A stretch of DNA of 64,000 nt from Psychrobacillus sp. FSL K6-4046 (GTDB taxonomy: Bacteria; Bacillota; Bacilli; Bacillales_A; Planococcaceae), in assembly GCF_038624605.1 (NCBI RefSeq), contig NZ_CP152020.1, positions 558,001 through 622,000 on the forward strand, given 5' to 3'. The translations under genes were made by a program, and so were the position numbers. Under the pieces are notes generated by a model. It was not told where the DNA came from, made no database searches, and worked only from the letters and a program-made list of their open reading frames with translations. Below, in pieces: positions 26,313-34,868 of this stretch (within the stretch, counting starts at the first letter, position 1; each line of letters begins with the position of its first letter).

Positions 26313-26492
26313 TTGGCTGTAAATTGTTTTAAGTGTCGACATTTTTTTACTACCTGGGATGCGAATCATCCACGTGGCTGTAGGGCTTACCAATTTAAAA
26401 CAAGGGAGCTTCCTTCTGCGTTAGTCAAAAGATCCTCAGGCGTGGAGTGCTTAAAATTTGAACCAAAGCAACTGGAGGGGCATAACAAGTGA
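26313..26492 (+). CDS. Small Cys-rich protein between ung and ywdI
   Basis: A 59-residue protein starting at TTG 26313, five bases after AGGGAG, with four Cys (CFKC near 5-8, GC near 23, EC near 46), a likely metal site. It contains HPRGCRAYQFKT and ends in FEPKQLEGHNK. Short proteins of this look follow ung in other Bacillales. The stop overlaps the GTG start of ywdI by four bases (GTGA), supporting translation. The function is unknown. Confidence 0.78.
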   Translation: MAVNCFKCRHFFTTWDANHPRGCRAYQFKTRELPSALVKRSSGVECLKFEPKQLEGHNK

Positions 26493-26740
26493 TTTCGAAC
26501 AGACAGATTTTAATGCAAATAGAAAAACAGCTTCAAGAGGCAAAGACTGCATCGGGGGAACAATCCATCCGGGAAAGTTTAGCGGCTATAAAGGCTTTAT
26601 GTGACGTAGCTCTAACTGTGCCACAAACAGAAAGTCCAACAGTACTTCAAACGCCCTCCGTTAAGGCAGCAACCTTAACTGTCCCTTCTGCACCCTTGAA
26701 GGAAGACGATGCAAACGGAGAGTCATTATTTGATTTTTAA
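26489..26740 (+). CDS. ywdI: YwdI family protein (DUF5327)
   Basis: An 83-residue protein. The first half is a helix rich in Gln, Glu and Ala (residues 1-42), and the second half is a low-complexity Pro/Thr/Val linker ending in ESLFDF. It starts at GTG 26489 behind GGAGGGG and overlaps the preceding small gene. Its place after ung matches B. subtilis ywdI. The function is unknown. Confidence 0.82.
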   Translation: MISNRQILMQIEKQLQEAKTASGEQSIRESLAAIKALCDVALTVPQTESPTVLQTPSVKAATLTVPSAPLKEDDANGESLFDF

Positions 26741-26761
26741 TAATAGAAAGTAGGGAACAGC

Positions 26762-27142
26762 TTGAAATTTTTTATCATCGCAGGTGCTATTAATGGCTTC
26801 TTATCCGTAGCCCTTGGAGCATTCGGAGCACATTTATTAGAAGGTCGAGTGGCTGACAAGTATTTAGCGACTTGGGAAACAGCGGTTCAATATCAAATGT
26901 TTCATGCGCTTGCATTAGTTGCCATTGGTATTTTAATGAGCAGTAAACTATTAGGACCAGTATCACAGTTAAACGTAGCGGGCTATTTAATCCTAGCAGG
27001 TATCGTTATTTTCTCCGGAAGTCTGTACGTACTTAGCTTAACGGGTATTAGTATTTTAGGAGCAATCACACCAATCGGTGGAGTAGCATTCCTAATCGGC
27101 TGGGTAATGCTAATCGTAGCAGCCGTAAAATATGCAAATTAA
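26762..27142 (+). CDS. ywdK: DUF423 membrane protein YwdK
   Basis: A 126-residue protein with four membrane helices. It carries the DUF423 signature GAFGAHLLEGR (about 19-29) and the WETAVQYQMFHALAL stretch (about 38-52). The start is TTG 26762, five bases after GTAGGGA. It is the last gene of the ung-ywdI-ywdK run and is followed by a terminator. The family function is unknown. Confidence 0.9.
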   Translation: MKFFIIAGAINGFLSVALGAFGAHLLEGRVADKYLATWETAVQYQMFHALALVAIGILMSSKLLGPVSQLNVAGYLILAGIVIFSGSLYVLSLTGISILGAITPIGGVAFLIGWVMLIVAAVKYAN

Positions 27143-27151
27143 TCATTTTAA

Positions 27152-27190
27152 AAGCGAGCTCTGGATTTTAACTGGAGTGCGCTTTTTTTA
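27152..27190 (+). terminator. Terminator of the ung-ywdK run
   Basis: AAGCG (27152-27156) pairs with CGCTT (27180-27184), with further inner pairs, followed by seven T. Confidence 0.78.
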
Positions 27191-27275
27191 TTCATGAGGT
27201 GGTTTGGTCAGTTAAATGTTAAACTCAAACTAACAAGGTAAATTCAATAAAATGGGAAATATAAGGGGGGTTATA

Positions 27276-28148
27276 ATGGGGACTTGGGGTACCGCAATAT
27301 CATCAAATGATAAATATGCAGATATATATGAGGACATAATGGACGAATTTAATAAAGGGGTACCTATTGAAACTGTAATATATAAAGTTATCGAAACGTA
27401 TGAAAATGAGTTTAAAGAAGACGAGGATTCTTTGCACAATCTATATTTTGCAGCAGGGTTTGCAGCTTGGGAATGCGGCATGCAAAATGATAAACTTTAT
27501 AAAAAGATTAAGGAGATAATAGAAAGCGGTAGCGATATAAAATGTTGGAGAGAACTTGGAGCTTCCAACCAAGACATAAAAAAAAGAGAAAAAGCACTTT
27601 TATCATTTCTAACCAAATTATCTACTCCCAAAGAGAAACCTAAAAAACCTAAACAGGTAAGATTTAAACCTGCTCTTTTTGAAAAAGGAGATGTACTATC
27701 TATCTTATTAGATGATGGGAGCTACTCTGGAGCAGTAGTTTTAGAAAATCTTAAAGGTAGCGATCAGTTCGGAACAAATTTTATTGTAAAAACGTTTATG
27801 AATAACAACGAAAAACTCACTATCTCAGAAATACTTGATGCAAAAGTATATGGCTATGCTTGGTACATGGGTGTAAACCATAAAAAATATATGAAGCAAA
27901 TTGAAAAAATCGGAAATATTCAAATAGAATTTGAATACAACTCTTCTGGGATTGGCACTACTTACTCTGGATGGGGGTCGTTCGTGGCGGCCAATAATGA
28001 AAGTCGAAATAACATGCAAGAAAATAAAGATATTAAAAATGTTAAAGCTTTTTTAAATATGACACCTCGTGAAATAGCTAAAAGGCAAAAAGAAAGTCTT
28101 AAACGTACGATAAGTAATCATAAAAAGAATGAGAATGATAGAAACTAG
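27276..28148 (+). CDS. DUF4259-like protein, probably accessory
   Basis: A 290-residue soluble protein. The start MGTWGTAISSNDKYADIYED recalls the DUF4259/immunity-related opening MGTWGTxxFxxD. A charged middle (PKEKPKKPKQ) links to a second domain (about 130-245). The ATG at 27276 follows AAGGGGGG by five bases. AT content is higher than in its neighbours, and the gene interrupts the otherwise conserved order between ywdK and gerQ. These features suggest acquisition, possibly with an immunity-type role; both are inferences. Confidence 0.65.
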   Translation: MGTWGTAISSNDKYADIYEDIMDEFNKGVPIETVIYKVIETYENEFKEDEDSLHNLYFAAGFAAWECGMQNDKLYKKIKEIIESGSDIKCWRELGASNQDIKKREKALLSFLTKLSTPKEKPKKPKQVRFKPALFEKGDVLSILLDDGSYSGAVVLENLKGSDQFGTNFIVKTFMNNNEKLTISEILDAKVYGYAWYMGVNHKKYMKQIEKIGNIQIEFEYNSSGIGTTYSGWGSFVAANNESRNNMQENKDIKNVKAFLNMTPREIAKRQKESLKRTISNHKKNENDRN

Positions 28149-28245
28149 CTATTTAGGAGCATCGTATTACTTGAACTCTTAGCCATTTAGTAAAAAACAT
28201 GTCAAATTAAAATAGACTTGGGACATATCTAGTAGTTCAATTTAA

Positions 28246-28281
28246 AAACGTGAAATTAGAAAACTCCATTTCACGTTTTAC
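28246..28281 (+). terminator. Hairpin AAACGTGAAAT/ATTTCACGTTT downstream of the DUF4259-like gene
   Basis: A perfect 11-bp stem (28246-28256 with 28268-28278). It resembles the hairpin at 20334, and both are followed by a repeat element. The T run is short. Confidence 0.65.
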
Positions 28282-28314
28282 TTTGTTCAGTCTAATGATA
28301 AAAAATCTGCATTA

Positions 28315-28367
28315 TATGTTTGAAGAGGAAGCAGAGTTTCTGGGAACAGTGCTAGTGTAACAGGAAA
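28315..28367 (+). repeat. Degenerate, internally deleted copy of the dispersed element
   Basis: ATGTTTGAAGAGGAAGC and GTGTAACAGGAAAAAGG match the two ends of the element at 20404-20524, with the centre lost. Confidence 0.45.
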
Positions 28368-28395
28368 AAGGCTTACTCCTTAAAGAATAAGCCTT
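28361..28395 (-). terminator. Terminator of the cwlJ-gerQ unit
   Basis: On the minus strand AAGGCTTA/TAAGCCTT (28388-28395 with 28368-28375) is followed by TTTTTCC. Confidence 0.78.
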
Positions 28396-28403
28396 GCCTA
28401 TGG

Positions 28404-28766
28404 TTAATAGTAATTTATTTCTTCATCGAACGTCGCATAATCAAAGTAAATCATTAACATTAAGTATCGTTTCCCATTTTGATCACTAATAATCACATGA
28501 TCGCGTCCAGCAGCCTCTACATATCCGTTCAGGACTACATTGTTTCGTGTTGCATTGTTTTCAAAAGTAAAATAAAAAGTTCCTAATTTTCCTTTGTTGG
28601 CTCTTAAAATGTTCTCCACATAGGATTCTTCTGCTGACCGTCCACCGGCAGGTATTTGGATCCCAGGAGTATATTGCTGTTGGGGCGGTTGTTGCCCCGG
28701 AACCTGTTGCCCTTGCGAGTACTGTTGGTTTGGATAGCCACCTGGATACCAATAATACTGAACCAT
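28404..28766 (-). CDS. gerQ: Spore coat protein GerQ
   Basis: A 120-residue protein. The N-terminal 40 residues are rich in Gln, Pro, Gly and Tyr. The conserved C-terminal domain contains SYVENILRANKGKLGTFYFTFE and ends FDEEINYY. In B. subtilis GerQ is cross-linked in the coat by transglutaminase and is needed to hold CwlJ in the spore for germination. cwlJ lies 19 bases upstream on the same strand, so the partners are made together. Confidence 0.93.
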   Translation of the reverse strand: MVQYYWYPGGYPNQQYSQGQQVPGQQPPQQQYTPGIQIPAGGRSAEESYVENILRANKGKLGTFYFTFENNATRNNVVLNGYVEAAGRDHVIISDQNGKRYLMLMIYFDYATFDEEINYY

Positions 28767-28785
28767 TTATACATCCTCTCTTTTT

Positions 28786-29211
28786 TTAAATCTCTGGACA
28801 TTCTTCTTCGGTAGGCGAAAAGAAACAGTGTGCTTTAAAGCGTCCGGTATTCCATTGACCATACCATTGTGCTGGACATGGAGTACTCTCGCCAGGATCA
28901 AAAAACCATAATGATCTGGTAGCAGGATGAAAACGCTCACCGTTAACTACACGTTGTGCTAGTTTTAGATCACTATCTCTTGCACGCTGGTAAAAGTATG
29001 GCTTAGTAGTTGCCTCAAAGCCACCGGGACGTTGAAAAACCATTTGCTCGAGGTTTCGTATATCTGTAAAATCTAAACAAGCTGTACGAACTCGATTTAC
29101 ACCTACATTACCAACCATTAGCATTCCTAGTTCGCCTTCGCCCTCTGCTTCTGCTCGCATTAGCCTTGCTAGTAGATCGATGTCTTTCGAAGTCGCACGA
29201 ACTACCGCCAA
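28786..29211 (-). CDS. cwlJ: Spore cortex-lytic enzyme CwlJ
   Basis: A 141-residue SleB-type hydrolase without signal peptide, as is usual for CwlJ. Conserved parts are ARLMRAEAEGEGELGMLMVG with the catalytic Glu, and SLWFFDPG near 99-106. It degrades cortex peptidoglycan during germination, notably with Ca-dipicolinate, and depends on GerQ for localisation. The start is TTG 29211, seven bases after AGGAGG. It is paired with gerQ as one unit. Confidence 0.93.
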   Translation of the reverse strand: MAVVRATSKDIDLLARLMRAEAEGEGELGMLMVGNVGVNRVRTACLDFTDIRNLEQMVFQRPGGFEATTKPYFYQRARDSDLKLAQRVVNGERFHPATRSLWFFDPGESTPCPAQWYGQWNTGRFKAHCFFSPTEEECPEI

Positions 29212-29269
29212 TGCATCACCTCCTACATTAAACTATGTTAAGAAATGACCTATCATGACAAATTTTGCA

Positions 29270-29297
29270 TATAAAAAAGACTACCCAAAGGCAGTCT
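29270..29297 (-). terminator. Second minus-strand terminator between hemQ and cwlJ
   Basis: On the minus strand AGACTGCC and GGGTAGTCT pair (within 29277-29297) and are followed by TTTTTT. It lies upstream of cwlJ and would stop read-through from hemQ or the repeat. Confidence 0.65.
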
Positions 29298-29428
29298 CAG
29301 ATTTTAGACAAAAGGTGTAGAAACGATTTCGATTTCTTCCCCTTTTCCGGGTAATCCAGGTTAAGTCTGTGATATAGACTGAGTAGCCCACGGTTTGCCT
29401 CTCCGTCATTTAATAAGAAACATTATTG

Positions 29429-29508
29429 TTGATTGGAGCGCGGAGTGGCGACTCCAGCGGTAATAGCGCGAGCTGAAGACCCTGGACTGAGCGCAGCGAG
29501 GGAAGCAA
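29429..29508 (+). repeat. Partial copy of the dispersed element (5' part)
   Basis: TTGATTGGAG, then GGCGACTCCAGCGG and TAGCGCGAGCTGAAGA blocks match the first 80 bp of the element at 20404-20524; the 3' end is missing. With the two terminators it accounts for the 411-bp gap between cwlJ and hemQ. Confidence 0.75.
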
Positions 29509-29535
29509 CTTTAACAAGCTTTATCTCCATCTTAA

Positions 29536-29587
29536 AGAAAAAGACTGTAGGCAAACACCAAAATTCATGGGGTTTGTGCTACAGTCT
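29536..29587 (-). terminator. Terminator of hemQ
   Basis: AGACTGTAG (29542-29550) pairs with CTACAGTCT (29579-29587), with further inner pairing. The minus-strand continuation is T-rich (CTTTTTCTTT). Confidence 0.75.
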
Positions 29588-29622
29588 GAGACTACCAAAA
29601 GGCAGCCTTTTATATATTTATA

Positions 29623-30372
29623 TTAAAGATTGAAAAATGTAGAGCGTTTTTCGCCTTCTAAAATAGTACCAACGAAGAACGAACCGAACTCGCCATAGCG
29701 AGCGCTTACTTCATCAAAGCGCATTTCATATACTAATTTTTTAAATTGAAGTACATCATCTGAGAATAAAGTTACTCCCCATTCAAAATCGTCAAAGCCG
29801 ACAGAACCTGAGATAATCTGTTTCACTTTTCCTGCATAGCTGCGACCAATCATTCCATGGCTACGCATTAACTCTTTGCGTTGCTCCATAGGAAGCATAT
29901 ACCAGTTATCGTTGCCATCACGACGCTTGTCCATTGGGTAGAAGCAAACGTATTGAGAGCGTTGAAGTTGTGGATATAGACGTGAGCGCACATGTGGATT
30001 TTGATATGGATCTTCATTTGACTCACCAGACAGGTAGTTAGATAATTCTACTACTGATACGTATGAATATGCAGGAATCGTAAAGTCAGCAATTGTTAAC
30101 TTGTTGAATCTCGCTTCTAGCTCTTGCAATTCATCCATAGTTGGACGTAACGTCATTAACATAAAGTCTGCTTTTTGGCCCACAATAGTATAGAAAGCGT
30201 GAGCTCCAGTTTTTGTATCGTCTGCTTGTTGTAATTCATCTAAAAAGGCAACGAACTCATCTGTTGCTTGTTTACGAAGTTCAGGATCTACTTGTTTCCA
30301 TGATGCCCAATCCATTTGGCGGAAATCATGTAAAACGTACCAACCATCTAATGTAATAGCTGCTTCATTCAT
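29623..30372 (-). CDS. hemQ: Coproheme decarboxylase HemQ
   Basis: A 249-residue chlorite-dismutase-fold protein that decarboxylates coproheme to heme b, the last step of the coproporphyrin-dependent heme route of Gram-positive bacteria. The motif [17 protein letters not shown] (about 147-163) contains the catalytic Tyr region. The proximal His is expected in [13 protein letters not shown]. The start ATG 30372 gives [11 protein letters not shown], as in homologues; a GTG at 30384 is in frame. Position beside pta matches B. subtilis ywfI. Confidence 0.95.
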   Translation of the reverse strand: MNEAAITLDGWYVLHDFRQMDWASWKQVDPELRKQATDEFVAFLDELQQADDTKTGAHAFYTIVGQKADFMLMTLRPTMDELQELEARFNKLTIADFTIPAYSYVSVVELSNYLSGESNEDPYQNPHVRSRLYPQLQRSQYVCFYPMDKRRDGNDNWYMLPMEQRKELMRSHGMIGRSYAGKVKQIISGSVGFDDFEWGVTLFSDDVLQFKKLVYEMRFDEVSARYGEFGSFFVGTILEGEKRSTFFNL

Positions 30373-30523
30373 TATATAAGACACTCCCTTTAATAAATAT
30401 TTCGCATATTTAGTTTACCATACCAGCTTTTAGAATTCCCCTTTTAGCCCCACTTTTACATGACAATCTGTGACAAACTCGTGTATGCTTAATGTACAAA
30501 TATATCCTGATGGGGGCGTTATT

Positions 30524-31468
30524 ATGGCTGATTTATTTACAGAAATAAAAGGCAAGCTGCAAAGTAAAAATGTAACCATTATATTACCAGAGGGAAACGA
30601 TCCAAGAATAATTGAGGCAGCATTAAAATTGCAGGAAGAGGGAGTAATTCAGCCTATTGTCATAGGAAATGAGAGGGATATTCCAAGTGGCTTACAGGTG
30701 TTGAACCCCGCAACCTATGAACATATGGACGAACTAGTAAATGCTTTTGTGGAAAGACGCAATGGTAAAGTGACTATAGAAGAGGCAAGAGAAATATTAA
30801 AGGATGTTAACTATTTTGGCACAATGCTTGTTTATACAAAAAAAGCGGACGGGCTAGTAAGTGGAGCAGCACATACAACGGCAGAAACTGTGCGACCGGC
30901 CTTACAAATTATCAAAACCAAGCCTGGAATTACTAAGACTAGTGGGGCATTTCTAATGGTAAAGAATGATACACGCTATATTTTTGCCGACTGTGCCATT
31001 ACAATTGCTCCGACAAGTGATGACTTAGCAGAAATTGCAGTGGAGGGAGCTAAGACAGCTGCTGCATTTGGTATAGAGCCAAAGGTGGCAATGCTATCTT
31101 TTTCTACTAAAGGTTCCGCAAAATCGGAGGAGACGGACAAAGTCGTCCAAGCAACAAGGCTTGCAAGAGAACGAGTACCTCAGCTAGTGATAGAAGGAGA
31201 GCTTCAATTCGATGCAAGTATTGTTCCGTCCATTGCGGATAAAAAAGCACCAGGTGCCACAGTGAGAGGAGATGCAAATGTTTTTGTTTTTCCTTCGTTG
31301 GAGTCAGGCAATATAGGATATAAAATAGCAGAGCGTCTTGGAGGATTTGAAGCAATTGGGCCGATACTGCAGGGATTAAATGCCCCAGTAAATGACTTAT
31401 CACGAGGCTGCAATGCAGAGGATGTATACAAGCTTGCTTATATTACAGCAGCTCAAGCACTAGATTAA
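30524..31468 (+). CDS. pta: Phosphate acetyltransferase
   Basis: A 314-residue phosphotransacetylase that converts acetyl-CoA and phosphate to acetyl phosphate, the first step of overflow acetate formation. The family block LVSGAAHTTAETVRPALQII is near 109-128, and GANVFVFPSLESGNIGYK-like sequence is near 250-265. ATG 30524 follows TGGGGGC by about nine bases; the longer frame from 30470 has no ribosome site. lipL begins 11 bases after the stop. Confidence 0.95.
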   Translation: MADLFTEIKGKLQSKNVTIILPEGNDPRIIEAALKLQEEGVIQPIVIGNERDIPSGLQVLNPATYEHMDELVNAFVERRNGKVTIEEAREILKDVNYFGTMLVYTKKADGLVSGAAHTTAETVRPALQIIKTKPGITKTSGAFLMVKNDTRYIFADCAITIAPTSDDLAEIAVEGAKTAAAFGIEPKVAMLSFSTKGSAKSEETDKVVQATRLARERVPQLVIEGELQFDASIVPSIADKKAPGATVRGDANVFVFPSLESGNIGYKIAERLGGFEAIGPILQGLNAPVNDLSRGCNAEDVYKLAYITAAQALD

Positions 31469-31479
31469 GGAGAATAGGG

Positions 31480-32319
31480 ATGTCAGAAATAGATGTTTTA
31501 TTGGAGCAACAAACATGGCGTTTTTGGGATCAGTCACTTAGCGGAAAAAGCCGCTCTGCATTGGAATCCTTTGCAGCTGACGATTTACTTTGTCATGTAG
31601 TCGGTCAGGGGCAGTCCCCAGCAACCGTAAGAACGTGGGTACATGATCAAACAGTAGTAATGGGGATTCAGGATCATAGATTACCTTTTGTAGAAGAGGC
31701 TCAAGATTTCTTACGTACGCGAGGCTACAATCCTATCGTTCGAAATTCAGGAGGACTTGCGGTTGTATTAGATGAGGGTGTCCTAAATATATCAATCGTG
31801 TTGTCTGAAAAGGAAAATTCCATAGACATACCTACTGGCTACGAGGTTATGTTGGCTTATGTCCAGCAACTTTTCCCAGAGGCTCAGGGAAAAATAGAAG
31901 CTTATGAAATAGTAGGCTCATATTGTCCCGGATCCTATGATTTAAGTATTGGAGGCAAAAAATTTGCTGGGATCTCTCAACGAAGATTGAGACAAGGCAT
32001 AGCTGTCCAGGTGTACCTTTGCGTTGAAGGAAGCGGAAGCGAAAGAGCCCGCCTTATTCAAGAATTTTATGAAGTAGGGGTTCAGGGAGAGGATACTAAG
32101 TTTAGTTACCCTAGTATAAAACCTGAGGTCATGGCTTCACTTAATGAGCTGCTGCAAGCGACCTTTACAGTGCAGGATGTAGTCATTCGAATTCAACAAC
32201 TACTACATCAAAGGTCCGAGCAAGTGGTCTCTCAATCACTTATGCAGGAAGAAGCGGAACTTTATCGATTCTACTTAGAAAGAGTACTAAAACGAAATCA
32301 AAAAATGCTAGAAGGATAA
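31480..32319 (+). CDS. lipL: Octanoyl-[GcvH]:protein N-octanoyltransferase
   Basis: A 279-residue lipoate-ligase-fold amidotransferase. LipL moves octanoyl from GcvH to E2 subunits of the 2-oxoacid dehydrogenases. The catalytic Cys149 sits in GSYCPGSYD, where non-LipL homologues differ. RNSGG (88-92) and GGKKFAG (about 158-164) are the binding motifs. The ribosome site AAGGAG lies right after the pta stop, so the two genes form an operon. The order matches B. subtilis ywfL. Confidence 0.92.
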   Translation: MSEIDVLLEQQTWRFWDQSLSGKSRSALESFAADDLLCHVVGQGQSPATVRTWVHDQTVVMGIQDHRLPFVEEAQDFLRTRGYNPIVRNSGGLAVVLDEGVLNISIVLSEKENSIDIPTGYEVMLAYVQQLFPEAQGKIEAYEIVGSYCPGSYDLSIGGKKFAGISQRRLRQGIAVQVYLCVEGSGSERARLIQEFYEVGVQGEDTKFSYPSIKPEVMASLNELLQATFTVQDVVIRIQQLLHQRSEQVVSQSLMQEEAELYRFYLERVLKRNQKMLEG

Positions 32320-32397
32320 CCAAGCCATACGCATAAAAAAGTTTTATTGCGCACATTGAGTATGTCTATCTAACTGCAACGAAATGCTGATATAATC

Positions 32398-32433
32398 AAA
32401 AAAAACCACCAATCCATTAAACGGTTGGTGGTT
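32398..32433 (-). terminator. Terminator overlapping the rsfA 3' end
   Basis: AACCACCAA (32404-32412) pairs with TTGGTGGTT (32425-32433). The minus strand continues with a T run. The arm includes the last rsfA codons; it could also stop lipL read-through. Confidence 0.85.
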
Positions 32434-33040
32434 CTTTTGTTACTAGGTTGCCGTTTTTCTCCATTTGAAATACTGGCACTGCTGGCATTTCTTCGTCGTT
32501 TAATGTTACTAGTCGACGGGCACGGTTCATGATTTGTACGAATTGCTCGTAATCTTGTTTAATAGCAGCATTTTCTTTTTCGAGTTTGGCAAGCTCGCTT
32601 TCTAACTTACGAATCTTTTCATTTGAGATCGTTGCCATATGACGATATCTAGAAATATCTGAATCACTATGCTGCAGTCGTACTAGATAAGCAATGATTA
32701 TATCTATCGATAATGCAGAAACCGGAATAGATTGAGTGCGTTCTCCCTCTTCCTGAGGTTTCGCTAGGTAGATTCCATTTCCTCTACGTCTGTAATCTTT
32801 TCCTAAAATACGAAGCTTTTCTTTGCGTTCTTTCTTTGCTTCTTTTAGCTCTGTTTCATATTGATGGCGAACTACTGCATTCCATCTAAATCCACAAGCA
32901 GCTGCAGTACGGTTTAACTCGTCACCAGCTTCCTCAAAAGCGTTTAACTGGGTGCTACCTTCACGAACGTGTCTTAACACCAATTCAGCTAACAATTCAT
33001 CGTTTTCTCTCATCCATGCGTCTTGTCTGATTTTTACCAT
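32417..33040 (-). CDS. rsfA: Prespore-specific transcriptional regulator RsfA
   Basis: A 207-residue protein with an N-terminal Myb/SANT-like helix-turn-helix (MVKIRQDAWMRENDELLAEL to about 55, including CGFRWNAVVR) and a C-terminal coiled coil (about 150-185). In B. subtilis RsfA modulates sigma-F-dependent genes in the forespore. ATG 33040 follows GGAGG. Synteny between lipL and ywfO agrees with B. subtilis ywfN. Confidence 0.9.
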   Translation of the reverse strand: MVKIRQDAWMRENDELLAELVLRHVREGSTQLNAFEEAGDELNRTAAACGFRWNAVVRHQYETELKEAKKERKEKLRILGKDYRRRGNGIYLAKPQEEGERTQSIPVSALSIDIIIAYLVRLQHSDSDISRYRHMATISNEKIRKLESELAKLEKENAAIKQDYEQFVQIMNRARRLVTLNDEEMPAVPVFQMEKNGNLVTKEPPTV

Positions 33041-33196
33041 GTTTGTCCTCCTACCATGTTCATAGTTTCGTTGTTCTATTAACATCATGGACAACATATC
33101 GCTCTTTTATTCACGTAATTTACACTTGATAGCAATATAAACTTTAAGATACAATGACGTGTAGACAATATCTATTTATAGAAAGGGTTGTGTACT

Positions 33197-33424
33197 ATGG
33201 CAAACCATTTTCGAGTTTGCGATGAGTGTCAGGCCGTTAATTTAAAAACATTAATTCCAAAGCTAAAAGCAATCGATCCAGAGGCAGAGGTTGAGATTAA
33301 AGAATGTCAGTCCTACTGCGGTCCAGGGCGTAAAAAGACGTTTGCTTTTATAAATAATCGTCCAGTGGCAGCTTTAACTGAGGACGAATTAATGGAGAAA
33401 GTACGCGCCAAGCTGGAATCATAA
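33197..33424 (+). CDS. DUF1450 (YuzB-like) small Cys protein
   Basis: A 75-residue thioredoxin-like ferredoxin-type protein of DUF1450. Cys residues lie at about 8 and 11 (CDEC) and later in [10 protein letters not shown] (about 36-45), a probable iron-sulfur or metal site. ATG 33197 follows AAAGGG; a TTG at 33188 is in frame but too close. The function is unknown. Confidence 0.85.
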   Translation: MANHFRVCDECQAVNLKTLIPKLKAIDPEAEVEIKECQSYCGPGRKKTFAFINNRPVAALTEDELMEKVRAKLES

Positions 33425-33472
33425 TAATAGACATTCCTTGCAAGAAGGTTATCCTATATGTAACGAACTATT

Positions 33473-33499
33473 GCCGCCTTTCCATAAGCGGCTTTTTTC
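33473..33499 (+). terminator. Terminator of the DUF1450 gene
   Basis: GCCGC (33473-33477) pairs with GCGGC (33488-33492), followed by six T. Confidence 0.8.
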
Positions 33500-33559
33500 T
33501 TTATACTTTATAGTTAATAGGAAGTGAGCTACATTTTTAAGAGACATGGAGGGTGAGAT

Positions 33560-34855
33560 ATGAGCTATGCTACGCAAAAGCTAGCAGAAGAAAAAGTATT
33601 TAAGGATCCAGTCCATCGATATATACATGTTCGAGATCAAGTGATTTGGGACGTGATTGGGGCAAAAGAATTTCAACGGCTTCGTCGCATTAAACAGCTG
33701 GGTACTACTTATCTAGTCTTTCATGGGGCAGAACATAGCAGATTTAATCACTCGTTAGGTGTATATGAAATCGTCCGTCGAATCGTAGATGATAGTTTTG
33801 AAGGAAGACCAGAATGGGACCCCTCTGAAAGACTGGTAGTATTATGTGCAGCATTGCTACACGATTTGGGACATGGACCATTTTCTCATGCCTTTGAAAA
33901 TGTATTTGGATTGGATCATGAGGAATTTACAAAGCAAATCTTACTTGGAGATACAGAGGTTAATGAGGTACTTAAAAGAGTCAGTCCTGATTTTCCTCAA
34001 AAAGTTGCCGATGTAATAGGGAAAACTTATCCTAACAAGCAAGTGGTAAGTCTTATTTCAAGCCAAATAGATGCAGACCGTATGGATTATTTACAAAGAG
34101 ATGCTTATTTTACTGGGGTAAGCTATGGTCATTTTGATATGGAACGTATTTTACGAGTGATGAGACCGCTCGATGACCAGGTAGTTATTAAATCTACTGG
34201 GATGCACGCGGTAGAGGATTATATTATGAGCCGCTACCAAATGTATTGGCAAGTATATTTCCACCCAGTTTCACGAAGTGCAGAAGTCATTCTTACGAAA
34301 ATTTTGCATAGAGCAAAAGCGTTGAGTGAAAACGGATATGCCTTCGAGCAGCAGCCTACTCATTTTGTTCGGTTTTTTGACAAGACCTTTACTCTTAATG
34401 ATTATTTGGCATTAGATGAAGGGGTATTGTTAACGTATTTTCAGCTATGGATGAATGAAAAGGATGCCATTTTGTCTGATTTATGTAATCGTTTTGTTAA
34501 CCGTAAGCTATTTCAATATATTGAATTTGACTTGGCAAAAGACTATGTGAAAATGAAGGAATTAGAGCAGCTTTTTAAGCGAGTTGGAATTGATCCAGAA
34601 TATTATTTGGTGTTTGATTCGTCATCAGACTTGCCTTACGATTTTTATAGACCAGGAGAAGAGGGAGAGCGTATCCCGATACACCTGCAAATGCCAAATG
34701 GAGAAATACGTGAACTTTCTCGCCAATCGGAAGTGGTAGAAGCTATTTCGGGTAAGCGACGAACAGATCATAAATTATACTTTCCAGAGGACTTTTTGAC
34801 TGCAGACGGCAAGAAGAAGGCTTTGAAGAAACAAATACTTGATTTACTAAAATAG
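33560..34855 (+). CDS. ywfO: HD-domain phosphohydrolase YwfO
   Basis: A 431-residue HD-superfamily enzyme resembling dNTP triphosphohydrolases. Metal ligands are His64 in FNHSLGVYE, His101-Asp102 in LLHDLGHGPFSHAFE, and an Asp further on in SSQIDADRMDYL. The substrate is probably a nucleotide. GGAGGG lies before the ATG. ywgA follows after 13 bases, as in B. subtilis. Confidence 0.93.
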   Translation: MSYATQKLAEEKVFKDPVHRYIHVRDQVIWDVIGAKEFQRLRRIKQLGTTYLVFHGAEHSRFNHSLGVYEIVRRIVDDSFEGRPEWDPSERLVVLCAALLHDLGHGPFSHAFENVFGLDHEEFTKQILLGDTEVNEVLKRVSPDFPQKVADVIGKTYPNKQVVSLISSQIDADRMDYLQRDAYFTGVSYGHFDMERILRVMRPLDDQVVIKSTGMHAVEDYIMSRYQMYWQVYFHPVSRSAEVILTKILHRAKALSENGYAFEQQPTHFVRFFDKTFTLNDYLALDEGVLLTYFQLWMNEKDAILSDLCNRFVNRKLFQYIEFDLAKDYVKMKELEQLFKRVGIDPEYYLVFDSSSDLPYDFYRPGEEGERIPIHLQMPNGEIRELSRQSEVVEAISGKRRTDHKLYFPEDFLTADGKKKALKKQILDLLK

Positions 34856-34868
34856 AGGTGGGTTTGTA

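Noticed and set aside
29433-29633. 66-codon plus-strand frame
   Set aside because: It covers the partial repeat and the hemQ terminator and has no ribosome site.
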